Shown here one piece after another: positions 27,081 to 36,551 of a stretch of 64,000 nucleotides of DNA. Under the pieces are notes generated by a model. The model was not told the origin of the DNA. It saw only the letters and a program-made list of their open reading frames with translations, and did no database searches. The stretch is from contig NZ_MJAO01000004.1 in NCBI RefSeq assembly GCF_001902635.1, positions 219,315 through 283,314 of the forward strand. Direction: 5' to 3'. Made by a program: the position numbers and the translations under genes. The first letter of the stretch is position 1, and each line of letters starts with the position of its first letter. This stretch comes from Serratia marcescens. GTDB taxonomy: Bacteria > Pseudomonadota > Gammaproteobacteria > Enterobacterales > Enterobacteriaceae.

Positions 27081-27551
27081 ATGATGCAGGCGACATGGCT
27101 GCGGCGCTTTCAGCGCTCGAACGGGGACATTATCGTTATGCGCGCGGCGCTGGTGGTGATCTTCGCCGCCTTCGGCTACGCCAAGTGGTTTGATTACGAG
27201 GCGCAGGGGCTGGTGCCGCTGATCGGCAACAGCCCGCTGCTGAGCTGGATGCATCAGGCGTTCGGCATCCGCGGCGCCAGCTATGCGCTGGGCGTCGCCG
27301 AATGGAGCTTCGGTTTGCTGCTGCTGGCGGGATTCTGGTCGCGGCGCCTGGGATTGCTGGGGGCGATCGGTTCGACGGTGACCTACCTGACCACGCTGAC
27401 GCTGATCTTTTCCACGCCCGGCGCTTGGGAACCTTCCGCCGGCGGTTTTCCGGCGATGGCCGGGGCCACCAGCTTTTTAATCAAGGATCTGGTGTTGCTG
27501 GCCGGTTCCCTGGCGCTGCTGAAAGCCGACTTGCCGGCCGAGCAGGCATAA
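27081..27551 (+). CDS. DUF417 (YkgB/RclC-like) inner membrane protein
   Basis: The 156-residue protein has about four transmembrane helices and DUF417 signatures: AFGYAKWFDYEAQGLVPLIGNSPLLSWM, GVAEWSFGLLLLAGF, GAIGSTVTYLTTLTLIFSTPGAW and the C-terminal SFLIKDLVLLAGSLAL. E. coli RclC (YkgB) of the same family is induced by reactive chlorine species and aids survival. The start at 27081 is preceded by AGGAGAGGGG. It is the last gene of the redox cluster, 65 bp after the MxKDx gene, and ends in a strong terminator. Confidence 0.86.
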   Translation: MMQATWLRRFQRSNGDIIVMRAALVVIFAAFGYAKWFDYEAQGLVPLIGNSPLLSWMHQAFGIRGASYALGVAEWSFGLLLLAGFWSRRLGLLGAIGSTVTYLTTLTLIFSTPGAWEPSAGGFPAMAGATSFLIKDLVLLAGSLALLKADLPAEQA

Positions 27552-27580
27552 AAAAGGGCGTAGCCTGGCTACGCCCTCTC
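27551..27580. terminator. bidirectional terminator between DUF417 gene and betT
   Basis: GGGCGTAG-CCTGG-CTACGCCC hairpin (27556-27576) with an A-run before it and a T-rich tail, so it can stop transcription from both converging genes. Confidence 0.85.
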
Positions 27581-27595
27581 GTTATTTATCGACCG

Positions 27596-29635
27596 TCACA
27601 TATCCGGGAAGGTCAGGGTGCCTCCCGGCGCTTCGCGATGAATGTGCAGGAAGTTCAGGTGTTTCTCGTACTGGTCGAGGATATCGCCAATCACCTGTTC
27701 CTTGCTGTAGTCCATCAGGTCATTACCCTGGGTGCCTTCCATCAGGAAGGTTTCCAGCCGGTAGTAGTGCGATTTACCGGAGCGGGCACGGTAGGTGAAA
27801 CCCGGCACCGAGTAGCGCATCGGCCAGATCTGATAGATGAAATTCTGTTCCTCGCCCAGATGCACCAGCAGCTCCAGGTGGTTCAGACGTTCGTCTTCGG
27901 TCGGCGGCACTTCGCTGAACTCCACTTTCGCGCCGCGCAACTCCAGCTCGCGCGCCACGTCCTGCATCGCCGGGCGGCAAACCTTATCCAACATTTTCTG
28001 CGTGTACTGGGTGCCCGGGTAGTTCATCACCCGCGACAGGCGCTGTTTCCAGTTGAGCACGTCGTGGCTGGAGACCGGCACCGGCGCCAGGGTGCTGAGC
28101 GCGCTGGCCTTGCGGTAGTCTTCCACCCGCAGCGATTTATACAGCCCGGCCATCACGAAGAAGATCACGAAGCTGAACGGCAGACCCATGATCACCGTGG
28201 TTTTTTGCAGCGCCGGCACCCCGTCGGTCATCAGCATGCCGATGGTCAGCAGGCCGATGGCCACCGACCAGAAAATCCGCAGCCAGTTCGGCGCATCGTT
28301 ATTGATGTCGGCCAGGCGCGAGGTGAAGTTGCCCAGCACCAGCGAGCCGGAGTCCGCCGAGGTGACGTAGAACAGCAGGCCGGTGATGGTGGCCACCGAG
28401 GCGCTGAAGGTGAAGCCGGGGTATTGCGCCAGCAGGCTGTAGAAGCCGCGCTCCGGGAACTGTATCACTTCCTGTGCGAACTCGGCGTTGCCGTGAATGA
28501 TCTGGTACAGCGCGCTGTTGCCGAAGATAGACAGCCACAGCAGGGTGAACACGAACGGAATGATCAGCGTGCCGACCACGAACTGGCGAATGGTGCGCCC
28601 GCGCGAGATGCGCGCCAGGAACAGGCCGACGAACGGCGACCACGCTACCCACCAGGCCCAGAAGAACAGCGTCCAGTTGTTCATCCACTCCACCGGCCGA
28701 TCGAAGGCGAAGCTGTTGAGCGTCATGCCCATAAAGCGATTGACGTAATCGCCGACGTTGAGCACCAGCGCGTTGAGCAGGAACTCGGTGTCGCCGAAGA
28801 ACAGCACGAACAGGATCAGGCCCAGCGCCAGCAGCACGTTCAGCTCGGACAGGATGCGGATGCCCTTGTTGACGCCGGAGGTGACCGAGATGGTGGCCAT
28901 GATCACCGACAGCAGGATCAGCGAGCCCTGCACCGTCAGGTTTTCCGGGATCTCGAACAGCACCTTGAGGCCGTAGTTGAGCTGCACCACGCCGATGCCC
29001 AGCGTGGTGGCGATGCCGAAGATGGTGCCGAGCACCGCGGCGATGTCCACGCTGTGGCCGATCGGGCCGTTGATGCGCTTACCGAAGATCGGGTACAGCG
29101 CCGAACGGATAGTCAGCGGCAGATTGTAGCGATAGCTGAAGTAGCCGAGGGCGATGCCCATCAGCGCATACATCGACCAGCCGGTCAGACCGTAGTGGAA
29201 CAGCGTCCAGACCATCGCCTGGCGCGCGGCTTCCAGCGTTTGCGCGTCGCCTTCCGGCGGCATCATGTACTGGGTCACCGGCTCGGCGACTGAGAAGAAC
29301 ATCAGGTCGATGCCGATGCCGGCGGCGAACAGCATCGCCGCCCAGCTCATCAGGCTGAACTCCGGTTTGGACTGCTCCGGCCCGAGCTTGATCGAACCGA
29401 AGCGCGAAGCGGCGATAAACACCACGAACACGATGTACAGCGTCGCCGCCAGCAGGTAGTACCAACCGAAGGTGGTCGACACCCAATTCAGCGTGCGGGT
29501 GATCCACTGCCCGGAGAAGTCGGTGAAAAAGATGGTCATCAGCGAGAAGGCCAGGATCAGCCCCGCCGAGGTGAAGAAAACCACAGGATTGAGGCGGTCC
29601 TGCTGCGGTTTGGAGGAGGTTTCGCGTGTTGTCAT
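27596..29635 (-). CDS. betT: high-affinity choline transporter BetT (BCCT family)
   Basis: The 679-residue protein has twelve predicted membrane helices and the BCCT signatures GIALGYFSYRYNLPLTIRSALYPIFG and WTLFFWAWWVAWSPFVGLFLARISRGRTIR, plus the long cytoplasmic C-terminal tail of BetT. Length and start agree with E. coli BetT (677). I choose the ATG at 29635, which is better spaced from GAGG than the one two codons earlier. It imports choline with protons under osmotic stress and is divergent from betIBA, the arrangement found in E. coli. Confidence 0.96.
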   Translation of the reverse strand: MTTRETSSKPQQDRLNPVVFFTSAGLILAFSLMTIFFTDFSGQWITRTLNWVSTTFGWYYLLAATLYIVFVVFIAASRFGSIKLGPEQSKPEFSLMSWAAMLFAAGIGIDLMFFSVAEPVTQYMMPPEGDAQTLEAARQAMVWTLFHYGLTGWSMYALMGIALGYFSYRYNLPLTIRSALYPIFGKRINGPIGHSVDIAAVLGTIFGIATTLGIGVVQLNYGLKVLFEIPENLTVQGSLILLSVIMATISVTSGVNKGIRILSELNVLLALGLILFVLFFGDTEFLLNALVLNVGDYVNRFMGMTLNSFAFDRPVEWMNNWTLFFWAWWVAWSPFVGLFLARISRGRTIRQFVVGTLIIPFVFTLLWLSIFGNSALYQIIHGNAEFAQEVIQFPERGFYSLLAQYPGFTFSASVATITGLLFYVTSADSGSLVLGNFTSRLADINNDAPNWLRIFWSVAIGLLTIGMLMTDGVPALQKTTVIMGLPFSFVIFFVMAGLYKSLRVEDYRKASALSTLAPVPVSSHDVLNWKQRLSRVMNYPGTQYTQKMLDKVCRPAMQDVARELELRGAKVEFSEVPPTEDERLNHLELLVHLGEEQNFIYQIWPMRYSVPGFTYRARSGKSHYYRLETFLMEGTQGNDLMDYSKEQVIGDILDQYEKHLNFLHIHREAPGGTLTFPDM

Positions 29636-30038
29636 CGTCATCCTCTGAACTGAGTAAAATCGTGCCGCTCCGCATTCTGGGGCGCGCCGAGGCGCACCCG
29701 GAAAACGGGCGAATGAAGGCGGCGGCCGTCTCCGTAGAGGAGGGCCTGAATGATGCCGCTTTCGCCTGTTAATGAAGCGCCGGCGCGCTTCGCGGCGGGA
29801 ACCGCTTACAGCCACTGATTTTGGTCAGATTCGTTAATTACCTCACAAAAATCAGCCAGTTCCACAACCAGATAGTACAAATTTTTAACCAGGCGGCAAT
29901 AAAATATATGCAATTTTTATTGAACGTTCAATCAAAAAAAAGTTTAATAGTCCGCATGATGACCTGAATCGCGGGCGAAACGGCAGTGAAATTTGCCCGG
30001 TGAGATAAGGCCGAAGTCGGTTTTGTGAGAGTCGAAAT
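29636..30038. promoter_or_regulatory. divergent bet control region
   Basis: About 400 bp with promoters for betT and betIBA, AT-rich between 29850 and 29945. It contains the BetI palindrome listed separately. Candidate ArcA sites (bet is ArcA-repressed in E. coli) could not be fixed by eye. Confidence 0.55.
29919..29932. promoter_or_regulatory. BetI operator palindrome
   Basis: ATTGAACGTTCAAT is a perfect 14-bp palindrome within the betT-betI gap, of the kind bound by the TetR-family repressor BetI. Confidence 0.75.
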
Positions 30039-30641
30039 ATGCCAAAGGTAGGAATGCAGCCAATCAGAAGGCAGCAGTTGATTGATGCCACGCTCGCCGC
30101 GGTAAACGAAGTGGGAATGCATGACGCCACCATCGCGCAGATCGCGCGGCGGGCCGGCGTTTCCAACGGCATCATCAGCCATTACTTCAAGGACAAGAAC
30201 GGCCTGCTGGAAGCTACGATGCGCTATCTGATCAGCCATCTGGGTGAGGCGGTGAAGCTGCGGTTGCAGGCGCTGACCGATAACAGCCCGGCGGCGCGGC
30301 TGCAGGCCATCGTCGCCGGCAACTTCGACGACAGCCAGATCAACAGCGCGGCGATGAAAACCTGGCTGGCCTTTTGGGCCAGCAGTTTGCACCAGCCGCA
30401 GCTCAACCGGCTGCAGCAGGTGAACGGCCGCCGGCTCTATTCCAACCTGTGTGCCGAATTTCGCCGCGTCATGCCGCAACCGCAGGCGCGGTTGGCGGCC
30501 AAGGGGCTGGCGGCGCTGATCGACGGGCTGTGGCTGCGCAGCGCGCTGCGCGGTTCGGCGTTCAATCAGGCGCAGGCGCTGGCGCTCACGACCGAATACA
30601 TCACGTTTCAACTCCGGGGGCAGACGCCGCCCGGAGGATAA
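30039..30641 (+). CDS. betI: choline-responsive repressor BetI
   Basis: The 200-residue TetR-family protein begins [26 protein letters not shown] and carries the Bet[37 protein letters not shown]. It is close to E. coli BetI (195 residues). It represses betT and betIBA and releases DNA when choline is present. It starts the betIBA operon, 14 bp upstream of betB, and a matching palindrome is found upstream. Confidence 0.95.
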   Translation: MPKVGMQPIRRQQLIDATLAAVNEVGMHDATIAQIARRAGVSNGIISHYFKDKNGLLEATMRYLISHLGEAVKLRLQALTDNSPAARLQAIVAGNFDDSQINSAAMKTWLAFWASSLHQPQLNRLQQVNGRRLYSNLCAEFRRVMPQPQARLAAKGLAALIDGLWLRSALRGSAFNQAQALALTTEYITFQLRGQTPPGG

Positions 30642-30655
30642 CCCAAGGAGATCCT

Positions 30656-32128
30656 ATGTCCCGTTTTGGCTTGCAGAAGCTCTATATTCATGGCGCCTAT
30701 GTAGACAGCACCGCTGGAAAAACCTTCAACGCCATTAACCCGGCGAACGGCGAAGTTCTGGCCGAAGTCCAGTCAGCCGGTGCTGAAGACGTCGATCGTG
30801 CGGTGGCCAGCGCGGCCAGCGGGCAGAAGGTGTGGGCGGCGATGACGGCGATGACGCGTTCGCGCATCCTGCGCCGCGCGGTGGATATTCTGCGCGAGCG
30901 CAACGATGAGCTGGCGGCGCTGGAAACGCTGGATACCGGCAAGGCGATGTCGGAAACCACCGCGGTGGACATCGTCACCGGCGCCGACGTGCTGGAGTAT
31001 TATGCCGGCCTGATCCCGGCCATTGAAGGCGAACAGATCCCGCTGCGCGAAACCTCATTCGTTTACACCCGTCGCGAACCGCTGGGCGTGGTGGCCGGTA
31101 TCGGCGCCTGGAACTACCCGATTCAAATCGCGCTGTGGAAGTCCGCGCCGGCGCTGGCGGCGGGCAACGCGATGATCTTCAAGCCGAGCGAGGTCACGTC
31201 GTTGACGGCGCTGAAGCTGGCGGAAATTTATACCGAAGCCGGCTTGCCGGACGGCGTCTTCAACGTGGTGACCGGCAGCGGCGCGGAGGTGGGGCAGTAC
31301 CTGACCGACCATCCGGGCATCGCCAAAGTCTCTTTCACCGGCGGGGTGAAAACCGGCAAGAAGGTGATGGCCAACGCGTCGGGGTCGACGCTGAAAGAAG
31401 TCACCATGGAGCTGGGCGGCAAGTCGCCGCTGATTATCTTCGACGACGCCGATCTGGATCGCGCCGCCGATATCGCCATGATGGCCAACTTCTACAGCTC
31501 CGGCCAGGTGTGCACCAACGGCACCCGCGTCTTCGTGCCGGCGGCGCTGCAGGCGCAGTTTGAGGCGAAAATCCTCGCGCGCGTGAAGCGCATTCGCCTC
31601 GGCGACCCGACCGATCCGCAGACCAACTTCGGGCCGCTGGTCAGTTTCGCGCACATGGAGTCGGTGCTGCGCTTTATCGAGAGCGGCAAGAACAGCGGCG
31701 CCCGCCTGCTGTGCGGCGGTGAACGCGTCACCCACGGCGAATTTGGCAAGGGCGCTTATGTGGCGCCGACGGTGTTCAGCGACTGCCGCGACGACATGGA
31801 AATCGTGCGCGAGGAGATCTTCGGGCCGGTGATGAGCATCCTCAGTTACCAGAGCGAAGAGGAAGTGGTGCGCCGTGCTAACGACACTACTTTCGGCCTG
31901 GCCGCCGGCGTGGTGACCAACGATCTGGCCCGCGCACACCGCGTGATCCATCAGCTGGAAGCCGGCATTTGCTGGATCAACACCTGGGGCGAGTCGGCGG
32001 CAGAAATGCCGGTCGGCGGCTACAAGCAGTCCGGCGTTGGCCGCGAGAACGGCCTGACCACGCTGGAGCACTACACCCAGATCAAATCGGTGCAGGTCGA
32101 GCTGGGCGAATACGCCTCGGTATTTTAA
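30656..32128 (+). CDS. betB: betaine aldehyde dehydrogenase BetB
   Basis: The 490-residue NAD(P)-dependent aldehyde dehydrogenase is identical in length to the E. coli enzyme. The catalytic Glu lies in [10 protein letters not shown], the catalytic Cys in [11 protein letters not shown], and the cofactor loop is [12 protein letters not shown]. It oxidises betaine aldehyde to glycine betaine in the cytoplasm. I start at the ATG 30656 ([13 protein letters not shown]) with AAGGAG upstream; the longer open frame overlaps betI out of register and is not used. Confidence 0.97.
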   Translation: MSRFGLQKLYIHGAYVDSTAGKTFNAINPANGEVLAEVQSAGAEDVDRAVASAASGQKVWAAMTAMTRSRILRRAVDILRERNDELAALETLDTGKAMSETTAVDIVTGADVLEYYAGLIPAIEGEQIPLRETSFVYTRREPLGVVAGIGAWNYPIQIALWKSAPALAAGNAMIFKPSEVTSLTALKLAEIYTEAGLPDGVFNVVTGSGAEVGQYLTDHPGIAKVSFTGGVKTGKKVMANASGSTLKEVTMELGGKSPLIIFDDADLDRAADIAMMANFYSSGQVCTNGTRVFVPAALQAQFEAKILARVKRIRLGDPTDPQTNFGPLVSFAHMESVLRFIESGKNSGARLLCGGERVTHGEFGKGAYVAPTVFSDCRDDMEIVREEIFGPVMSILSYQSEEEVVRRANDTTFGLAAGVVTNDLARAHRVIHQLEAGICWINTWGESAAEMPVGGYKQSGVGRENGLTTLEHYTQIKSVQVELGEYASVF

Positions 32129-32129
32129 C

Positions 32130-32255
32130 TCTCCCCGTCGTCTTTCAAGCTACAGCGTTGTTGGCTGCGAGCGCAGACCCCAGTCACTTACTTGAGTAAG
32201 CTCCTGGGGCTCTGCGCCCTTGCCCCCTGGCTGTAACTCGAAATCCATAGGGGAT
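32130..32255. repeat. ERIC-type intergenic repeat between betB and betA
   Basis: The core CCCCAGTCACTTACTTGAG and TAAGCTCCTGGGG matches the enterobacterial repetitive intergenic consensus (the region used by ERIC primers). The outer arms, CTTTCAAGCTACAGC and GCTGTAACTCGAAA, pair to give the long imperfect palindrome typical of these roughly 126-bp elements. It would be transcribed as a hairpin in the betIBA mRNA. Confidence 0.85.
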
Positions 32256-32353
32256 ATATCCTTTTTTGCATCCAAAACTGCCTTGATATATTCAGCATGC
32301 GGAATTCAAGCCATTCGCATCATTCAGGCATATGAATATTTAGGAGATAATGA

Positions 32354-34021
32354 ATGGAATTTGACTACATCATTATCGGTGCCGGTTCCGCCGGCAACGT
32401 GTTAGCCACCCGATTGACCGAGGACGCCGACGTCAGCGTTCTGCTGCTGGAAGCCGGCGGCCCGGACTACCGGATGGATTTCCGTACCCAGATGCCGGCC
32501 GCGCTGGCGTTTCCGCTGCAGGGCCGCCGCTATAACTGGGCGTATGAAACCGATCCTGAGCCGCACATGAACAATCGCCGGATGGAATGCGGCCGCGGCA
32601 AAGGGCTGGGCGGTTCGTCCCTGATCAACGGCATGTGCTACATTCGCGGCAACGCGATGGACTTCGATAACTGGGCCAAGGCGCCGGGCCTGGAAGACTG
32701 GAGCTATCTGGACTGCCTGCCGTATTTCCGCAAGGCGGAAACCCGCGATATTGGCCCGAACGACTATCACGGCGGCGAGGGCCCGGTGAGCGTCACCACG
32801 CCGAAAGCCGGTAACAACGAACTGTTCCACGCCATGGTGGAAGCCGGCGTGCAGGCAGGTTACCCGCGCACTGACGATCTGAACGGTTACCAACAAGAAG
32901 GCTTCGGCCCGATGGATCGCACCGTGACGCCGAAAGGGCGCCGCGCCAGCACCGCCCGCGGTTATCTGGATCAGGCGCGTTCGCGGCCGAACCTGAAAAT
33001 CGTCACCCATGCGCTGACCGACCATATCGTGTTCGACGGCAAGCGTGCGGTGGGCGTCAACTATTTGCAGGGCGACAGCAATCAGCTGACCCATGCCAAA
33101 GCGCGGCGCGAAGTGCTGCTGTGCGCCGGCGCCATCGCCTCGCCGCAGATCCTGCAGCGTTCGGGCGTCGGCCCGGCGGCGCTGCTGAACAGCCTGGATA
33201 TCAACGTGGTGCACGATCTGCCGGGCGTCGGGGAAAACCTGCAGGATCACCTGGAGATGTACCTGCAATACGCCTGTAAGAAACCGGTGTCGCTGTACCC
33301 GGCGCTGCAATGGTTCAACCAGCCGAAGATCGGCGCGGAATGGCTGTTCAACGGCACCGGCATCGGTGCCAGCAACCAGTTCGAGGCCGGCGGCTTCATC
33401 CGCAGCCGCGCAGAGTTCGCCTGGCCGAATATTCAGTATCACTTCCTGCCGGTGGCGATTAACTACAACGGCAGCAACGCGGTGAAAGAGCACGGCTTCC
33501 AGGCGCACGTCGGCTCGATGCGTTCGCCGAGCCGCGGCCGGGTGCAGGTGAAGTCGAAAGATCCGCGCCAGCACCCGAGCATTCTGTTCAACTACATGGC
33601 GACCGAGCAGGACTGGCAGGAGTTCCGCGACGCGATCCGCATTACGCGCGAGATCATGGCGCAGCCGGCCCTGGACGAGTACCGCGGCCGCGAGATAAGC
33701 CCGGGGCCGGAGGTGCAGACCGACGAACAGTTGGACGCTTTCGTGCGCGAGCACGCCGAAACCGCCTTCCACCCGTCCTGCTCATGCAAGATGGGCGAGG
33801 ATGAGATGGCGGTGGTCGACGGGCAGGGCCGGGTACACGGCATGGAGGGATTGCGGGTGGTAGATGCGTCGATCATGCCGCTGATCATCACCGGCAACCT
33901 GAACGCCACCACCATCATGATCGCCGAGAAGTTAGCCGACCGCATTCGCCGGCGTGCACCGCTGCCGCGCAGCACCGCCGACTATTACGTCGCCGGCGAT
34001 GCACCGGTGCGCCAGCAGTAA
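32354..34021 (+). CDS. betA: choline dehydrogenase BetA
   Basis: The 555-residue GMC oxidoreductase has the FAD-binding start [21 protein letters not shown] signature [20 protein letters not shown], and C-terminal active-site region [10 protein letters not shown] with later [15 protein letters not shown]. Length equals E. coli BetA (556). It oxidises choline to betaine aldehyde at the membrane, feeding BetB. Start: ATG 32354, seven bases after TAGGAG. It is separated from betB by 225 bp carrying an ERIC element, unlike the tight spacing in E. coli. Confidence 0.97.
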   Translation: MEFDYIIIGAGSAGNVLATRLTEDADVSVLLLEAGGPDYRMDFRTQMPAALAFPLQGRRYNWAYETDPEPHMNNRRMECGRGKGLGGSSLINGMCYIRGNAMDFDNWAKAPGLEDWSYLDCLPYFRKAETRDIGPNDYHGGEGPVSVTTPKAGNNELFHAMVEAGVQAGYPRTDDLNGYQQEGFGPMDRTVTPKGRRASTARGYLDQARSRPNLKIVTHALTDHIVFDGKRAVGVNYLQGDSNQLTHAKARREVLLCAGAIASPQILQRSGVGPAALLNSLDINVVHDLPGVGENLQDHLEMYLQYACKKPVSLYPALQWFNQPKIGAEWLFNGTGIGASNQFEAGGFIRSRAEFAWPNIQYHFLPVAINYNGSNAVKEHGFQAHVGSMRSPSRGRVQVKSKDPRQHPSILFNYMATEQDWQEFRDAIRITREIMAQPALDEYRGREISPGPEVQTDEQLDAFVREHAETAFHPSCSCKMGEDEMAVVDGQGRVHGMEGLRVVDASIMPLIITGNLNATTIMIAEKLADRIRRRAPLPRSTADYYVAGDAPVRQQ

Positions 34022-34129
34022 CCGACACGCCCTCTCGCCGTTGAGGGGGAGGGCCGCCGTAGCAAGCAACCCCTCTCCATATGCTCTTCCCCAAGGCGAG
34101 GGGGCAACTCTCTTTTATCCCTTATCCCA
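34022..34129. repeat. GC-rich hairpin region between betA and the convergent gene
   Basis: Two imperfect hairpins can form here (GCCCTC...GAGGGC and CCCCTC...GAGGGG), separated by CAAGCAA. They look like a terminator-like intergenic repeat ending both converging transcripts. No ORF is supported. Confidence 0.4.
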
Positions 34130-35755
34130 TCATGCCGCCGGCAGCGAGATCGCCTGATCGAAACTGTTGGGTGTCGCCATGCGCCACATGCGGGCGTAGA
34201 ACTCGCTTTTGATCTCCGGTTGCAGCAGCGCGTCCGGCTCCAGGTAGTAATAGATATCGGCGTACACTTTGATCTCGGTCGGCGTGATGCGGCGCAGCAT
34301 ATGGTGCGCGGTCAGCTGTTCCGGGCGGCTGACGCCGGCCGCCGCCAGCATGTCCGCCAGCGCTTTCACCGTATTTTGATGGAAGTGGTAGACGCGCTCC
34401 GCCTTGTTCGGCACCACCAGCGCCTTTTGCCGCAGCGGATCTTGCGTCGCCACGCCGGTCGGGCAGTGGTTGGTGTGGCAGCTTTGCGACTGGATGCAGC
34501 CGACGGCGAACATAAAGCCGCGCGCCGAATTCACCCAGTCGGCGCCGAGCACCAGCACGCTGGCGATGTCGAACGCGCTGATGATCTTGCCGCTGGCGCC
34601 TACCTTGATTTGGTCGCGCAGGCCGCAGCCCACCAGCGTGTTATGCACGAACAGCAGCCCTTCGCGCAGCGGCATCCCCATGTAGTTGGAGAGCTCGAGC
34701 GGCGCGGCGCCGGTGCCGCCTTCCTTACCGTCCACCACGATGAAATCCGGCAGGATGCGGGTGTGCAGCATCGCCTTGACGATGGCGACGAACTCCCACG
34801 GATGGCCGATGCACAGCTTGAAACCGACCGGCTTGCCGCCTGACAGCTCGCGCAGCTGCCGGATGAAATGCATCATTTCCAGCGGGGTGGTGAAGGCGCT
34901 GTGCGAAGCCGGCGAGATGCAATCGACGCCTTCCGGCACGCCACGGGTGGCGGCGATTTCCGCATCCACCTTTTTGGCCGGCAGAATGCCGCCGTGGCCG
35001 GGTTTGGCCCCCTGGCTGAGCTTGATTTCAATCATTTTCACCTGTGGGCTCTGCGCCTGTTCGGCAAAGCGTCGCGGATCGAAACGGCCGTCGGCGGTGC
35101 GGCAGCCGAAATAGCCGCTGCCCAGTTCCCACACCAGATCGCCGTTGTTTTCACGGTGGTAGCGGCTGATGCTGCCCTCGCCGGTGTCGTGGTAAAAGTT
35201 GCCCTTGGCCGCGCCGAGGTTAAGCGCGCGAATGGCGTTGGCGGAAAGCGCGCCGAAGCTCATGGCGGAGATATTGAAGATCGACGCGGAGTAGGGTTGG
35301 CGGCAATCGGCGCCGCCGATGGCGACGCGGAAACTGGTGGGATCGGCGGCTTCCACCGGCCGCATGGAGTGGCCGATGCACTCATAGCCGGTTTGGTACA
35401 CGTCCAGCAGGGTGCCAAATGGTTTGTCGCCCATTTCGTTTTTCGCCCGGCGATACACCAGCGTGCGCTGGGTGCGTGAAAATGGGATCTCTTCATTGTC
35501 CTGCTCGAGGAAATATTGGCGCAGCTCCGGCCGGATGAATTCGAAGAAGAAGCGCAGACGGCCGATGATCGGGTAGTTGCGGCAGATGGCGTGGCGTTGC
35601 TGCGTGAGATCGTAGATCCCCAGCACCATCAGGCAGCCGCAGGCCAGAGCTGGCAGCCAGAACCACGGATGGTTGCGCATCATGATCAAGAAAATCAGGG
35701 TGAGCAAGATGCTCAGCACAAAGCAGGTATAGCGGCTGAATAAGGACGACTTCAT
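34130..35755 (-). CDS. FMN-binding glutamate synthase-like membrane protein
   Basis: The 541-residue protein has an N-terminal segment with two membrane helices (about 10-26 and 31-50). These are followed by the FMN-binding glutamate synthase domain: SFGALSANAIRALNLGA, KLSQGAKPGHGGILPAKKV, IVVDGKEGGTGAAP, and the cysteine cluster region GCIQSQSCHTNHCPTGVATQDP. Such single-domain GltB-like proteins lack the amidotransferase domain and have no assigned reaction in enterobacteria. The gene is monocistronic, convergent with betA. Confidence 0.85.
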   Translation of the reverse strand: MKSSLFSRYTCFVLSILLTLIFLIMMRNHPWFWLPALACGCLMVLGIYDLTQQRHAICRNYPIIGRLRFFFEFIRPELRQYFLEQDNEEIPFSRTQRTLVYRRAKNEMGDKPFGTLLDVYQTGYECIGHSMRPVEAADPTSFRVAIGGADCRQPYSASIFNISAMSFGALSANAIRALNLGAAKGNFYHDTGEGSISRYHRENNGDLVWELGSGYFGCRTADGRFDPRRFAEQAQSPQVKMIEIKLSQGAKPGHGGILPAKKVDAEIAATRGVPEGVDCISPASHSAFTTPLEMMHFIRQLRELSGGKPVGFKLCIGHPWEFVAIVKAMLHTRILPDFIVVDGKEGGTGAAPLELSNYMGMPLREGLLFVHNTLVGCGLRDQIKVGASGKIISAFDIASVLVLGADWVNSARGFMFAVGCIQSQSCHTNHCPTGVATQDPLRQKALVVPNKAERVYHFHQNTVKALADMLAAAGVSRPEQLTAHHMLRRITPTEIKVYADIYYYLEPDALLQPEIKSEFYARMWRMATPNSFDQAISLPAA

Positions 35756-35792
35756 AACATCTCCTGATGTTTATTTTAATCCACACGACATG

Positions 35793-35813
35793 GCTCACGG
35801 ATAGTCCGTGAGC
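35793..35813. repeat. perfect 9-bp inverted repeat
   Basis: GCTCACGGA-TAG-TCCGTGAGC lies 38 bp upstream of the glutamate synthase-like gene. It could be an operator for that gene or a hairpin on the transcript running from the LuxR-type gene. Confidence 0.55.
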
Positions 35814-35900
35814 GAATCGTAGCCAACAGGAGAGGATGTTGTGTGTCTGTTGCTGCTTTGTCGCCGGTTGTTACATTAATTTAACGTGGCGAAGGGGGCT

Positions 35901-35930
35901 GCTTGTTGCGCGGCGTACCGCGCAACAAGC
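35901..35930 (-). terminator. 13-bp perfect hairpin after the LuxR-type gene
   Basis: GCTTGTTGCGCGG and CCGCGCAACAAGC pair without mismatch around a 4-nt loop, starting 9 bp past the stop codon of the HTH gene. A T-run does not follow, so it may act as a Rho-assisted terminator or 3' stabiliser. Confidence 0.6.
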
Positions 35931-35939
35931 CAGGCCGTT

Positions 35940-36530
35940 TTATTTGCCGGCGACGAAGATGGTGCTCATGCTGCGCAGCCGCAGCTTTTTCATCGCGCTG
36001 TATTTTTGCGAGAAGATGGTTTTCGGGTGTGTGCCGCGTTTCTCCGCAATATGCAGCAGGCTGTCGCCGCGCAGCAGATTGAAGATGACGTCGCTTTCCG
36101 CCGGGCTGAGCTCGCGGGTTTTCTGCACCTTGATGCCGCCCGGCTCTTTGCTTTCCAACAGCCGCTGGATTTTTTCCTGCAGCGAATAAAGCGGGATGCG
36201 GGTGGAGACCAACTCGACGGAAATCCCCAGGATCGACAGCAGTTTTACCACGCGCTCATCGTCATAGAACACCAGCAGGCGCGTCTTGCTGTTGTATTGC
36301 TGGTGCAGGGACACCAGGCTTTCTATCACGTTGACGCTCTGTTCCAGGTTCTGCGAGGTGAAAATCAGCGCGATATCGTGCTTGGTGATCTTCTCTGCTT
36401 TGGCGCCGCCGTGCATGAAATCGGAAAACAGGCGGATATCGTACGCGCCGTAGTGTTTCTTCAGCAGCACCGACAGGCCAACATAGCTGTACTTACACTC
36501 ACTAATCACAAGAACGTTGTTTTTAGACAT
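35940..36530 (-). CDS. LuxR/GerE-type HTH regulator near fimA
   Basis: The 196-residue protein has an N-terminal domain (about 1-120) that resembles a degenerate receiver or Rcs/FimZ-like fold without the usual Asp pocket. The C-terminal GerE HTH is LSPAESDVIFNLLRGDSLLHIAEKRGTHPKTIFSQKYSAMKKLRL. It starts 21 bp after the EAL gene on the same strand, so the two probably form one transcript divergent from fimA. That placement suggests control of the fimbrial operon. The lower GC content and many AT-rich codons compared with housekeeping neighbours are typical of fimbrial islands. Confidence 0.82.
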   Translation of the reverse strand: MSKNNVLVISECKYSYVGLSVLLKKHYGAYDIRLFSDFMHGGAKAEKITKHDIALIFTSQNLEQSVNVIESLVSLHQQYNSKTRLLVFYDDERVVKLLSILGISVELVSTRIPLYSLQEKIQRLLESKEPGGIKVQKTRELSPAESDVIFNLLRGDSLLHIAEKRGTHPKTIFSQKYSAMKKLRLRSMSTIFVAGK

Positions 36531-36551
36531 AGGGCAAACACCAATACCGAG

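Noticed and set aside
27302..29293. Very long open frame on the + strand (about 660 codons) opposite betT
   Set aside because: It is antisense to the clearly conserved betT gene and rich in His, Arg and Gln. That is the normal result of reading a GC-rich gene on the other strand; no family motif is present.
34022..34129. Short tandem-like CCCTC/GAGGG sequences considered as a CRISPR or REP array
   Set aside because: Only two imperfect hairpins with no regular repeat-spacer structure; better described as a terminator-like intergenic repeat.
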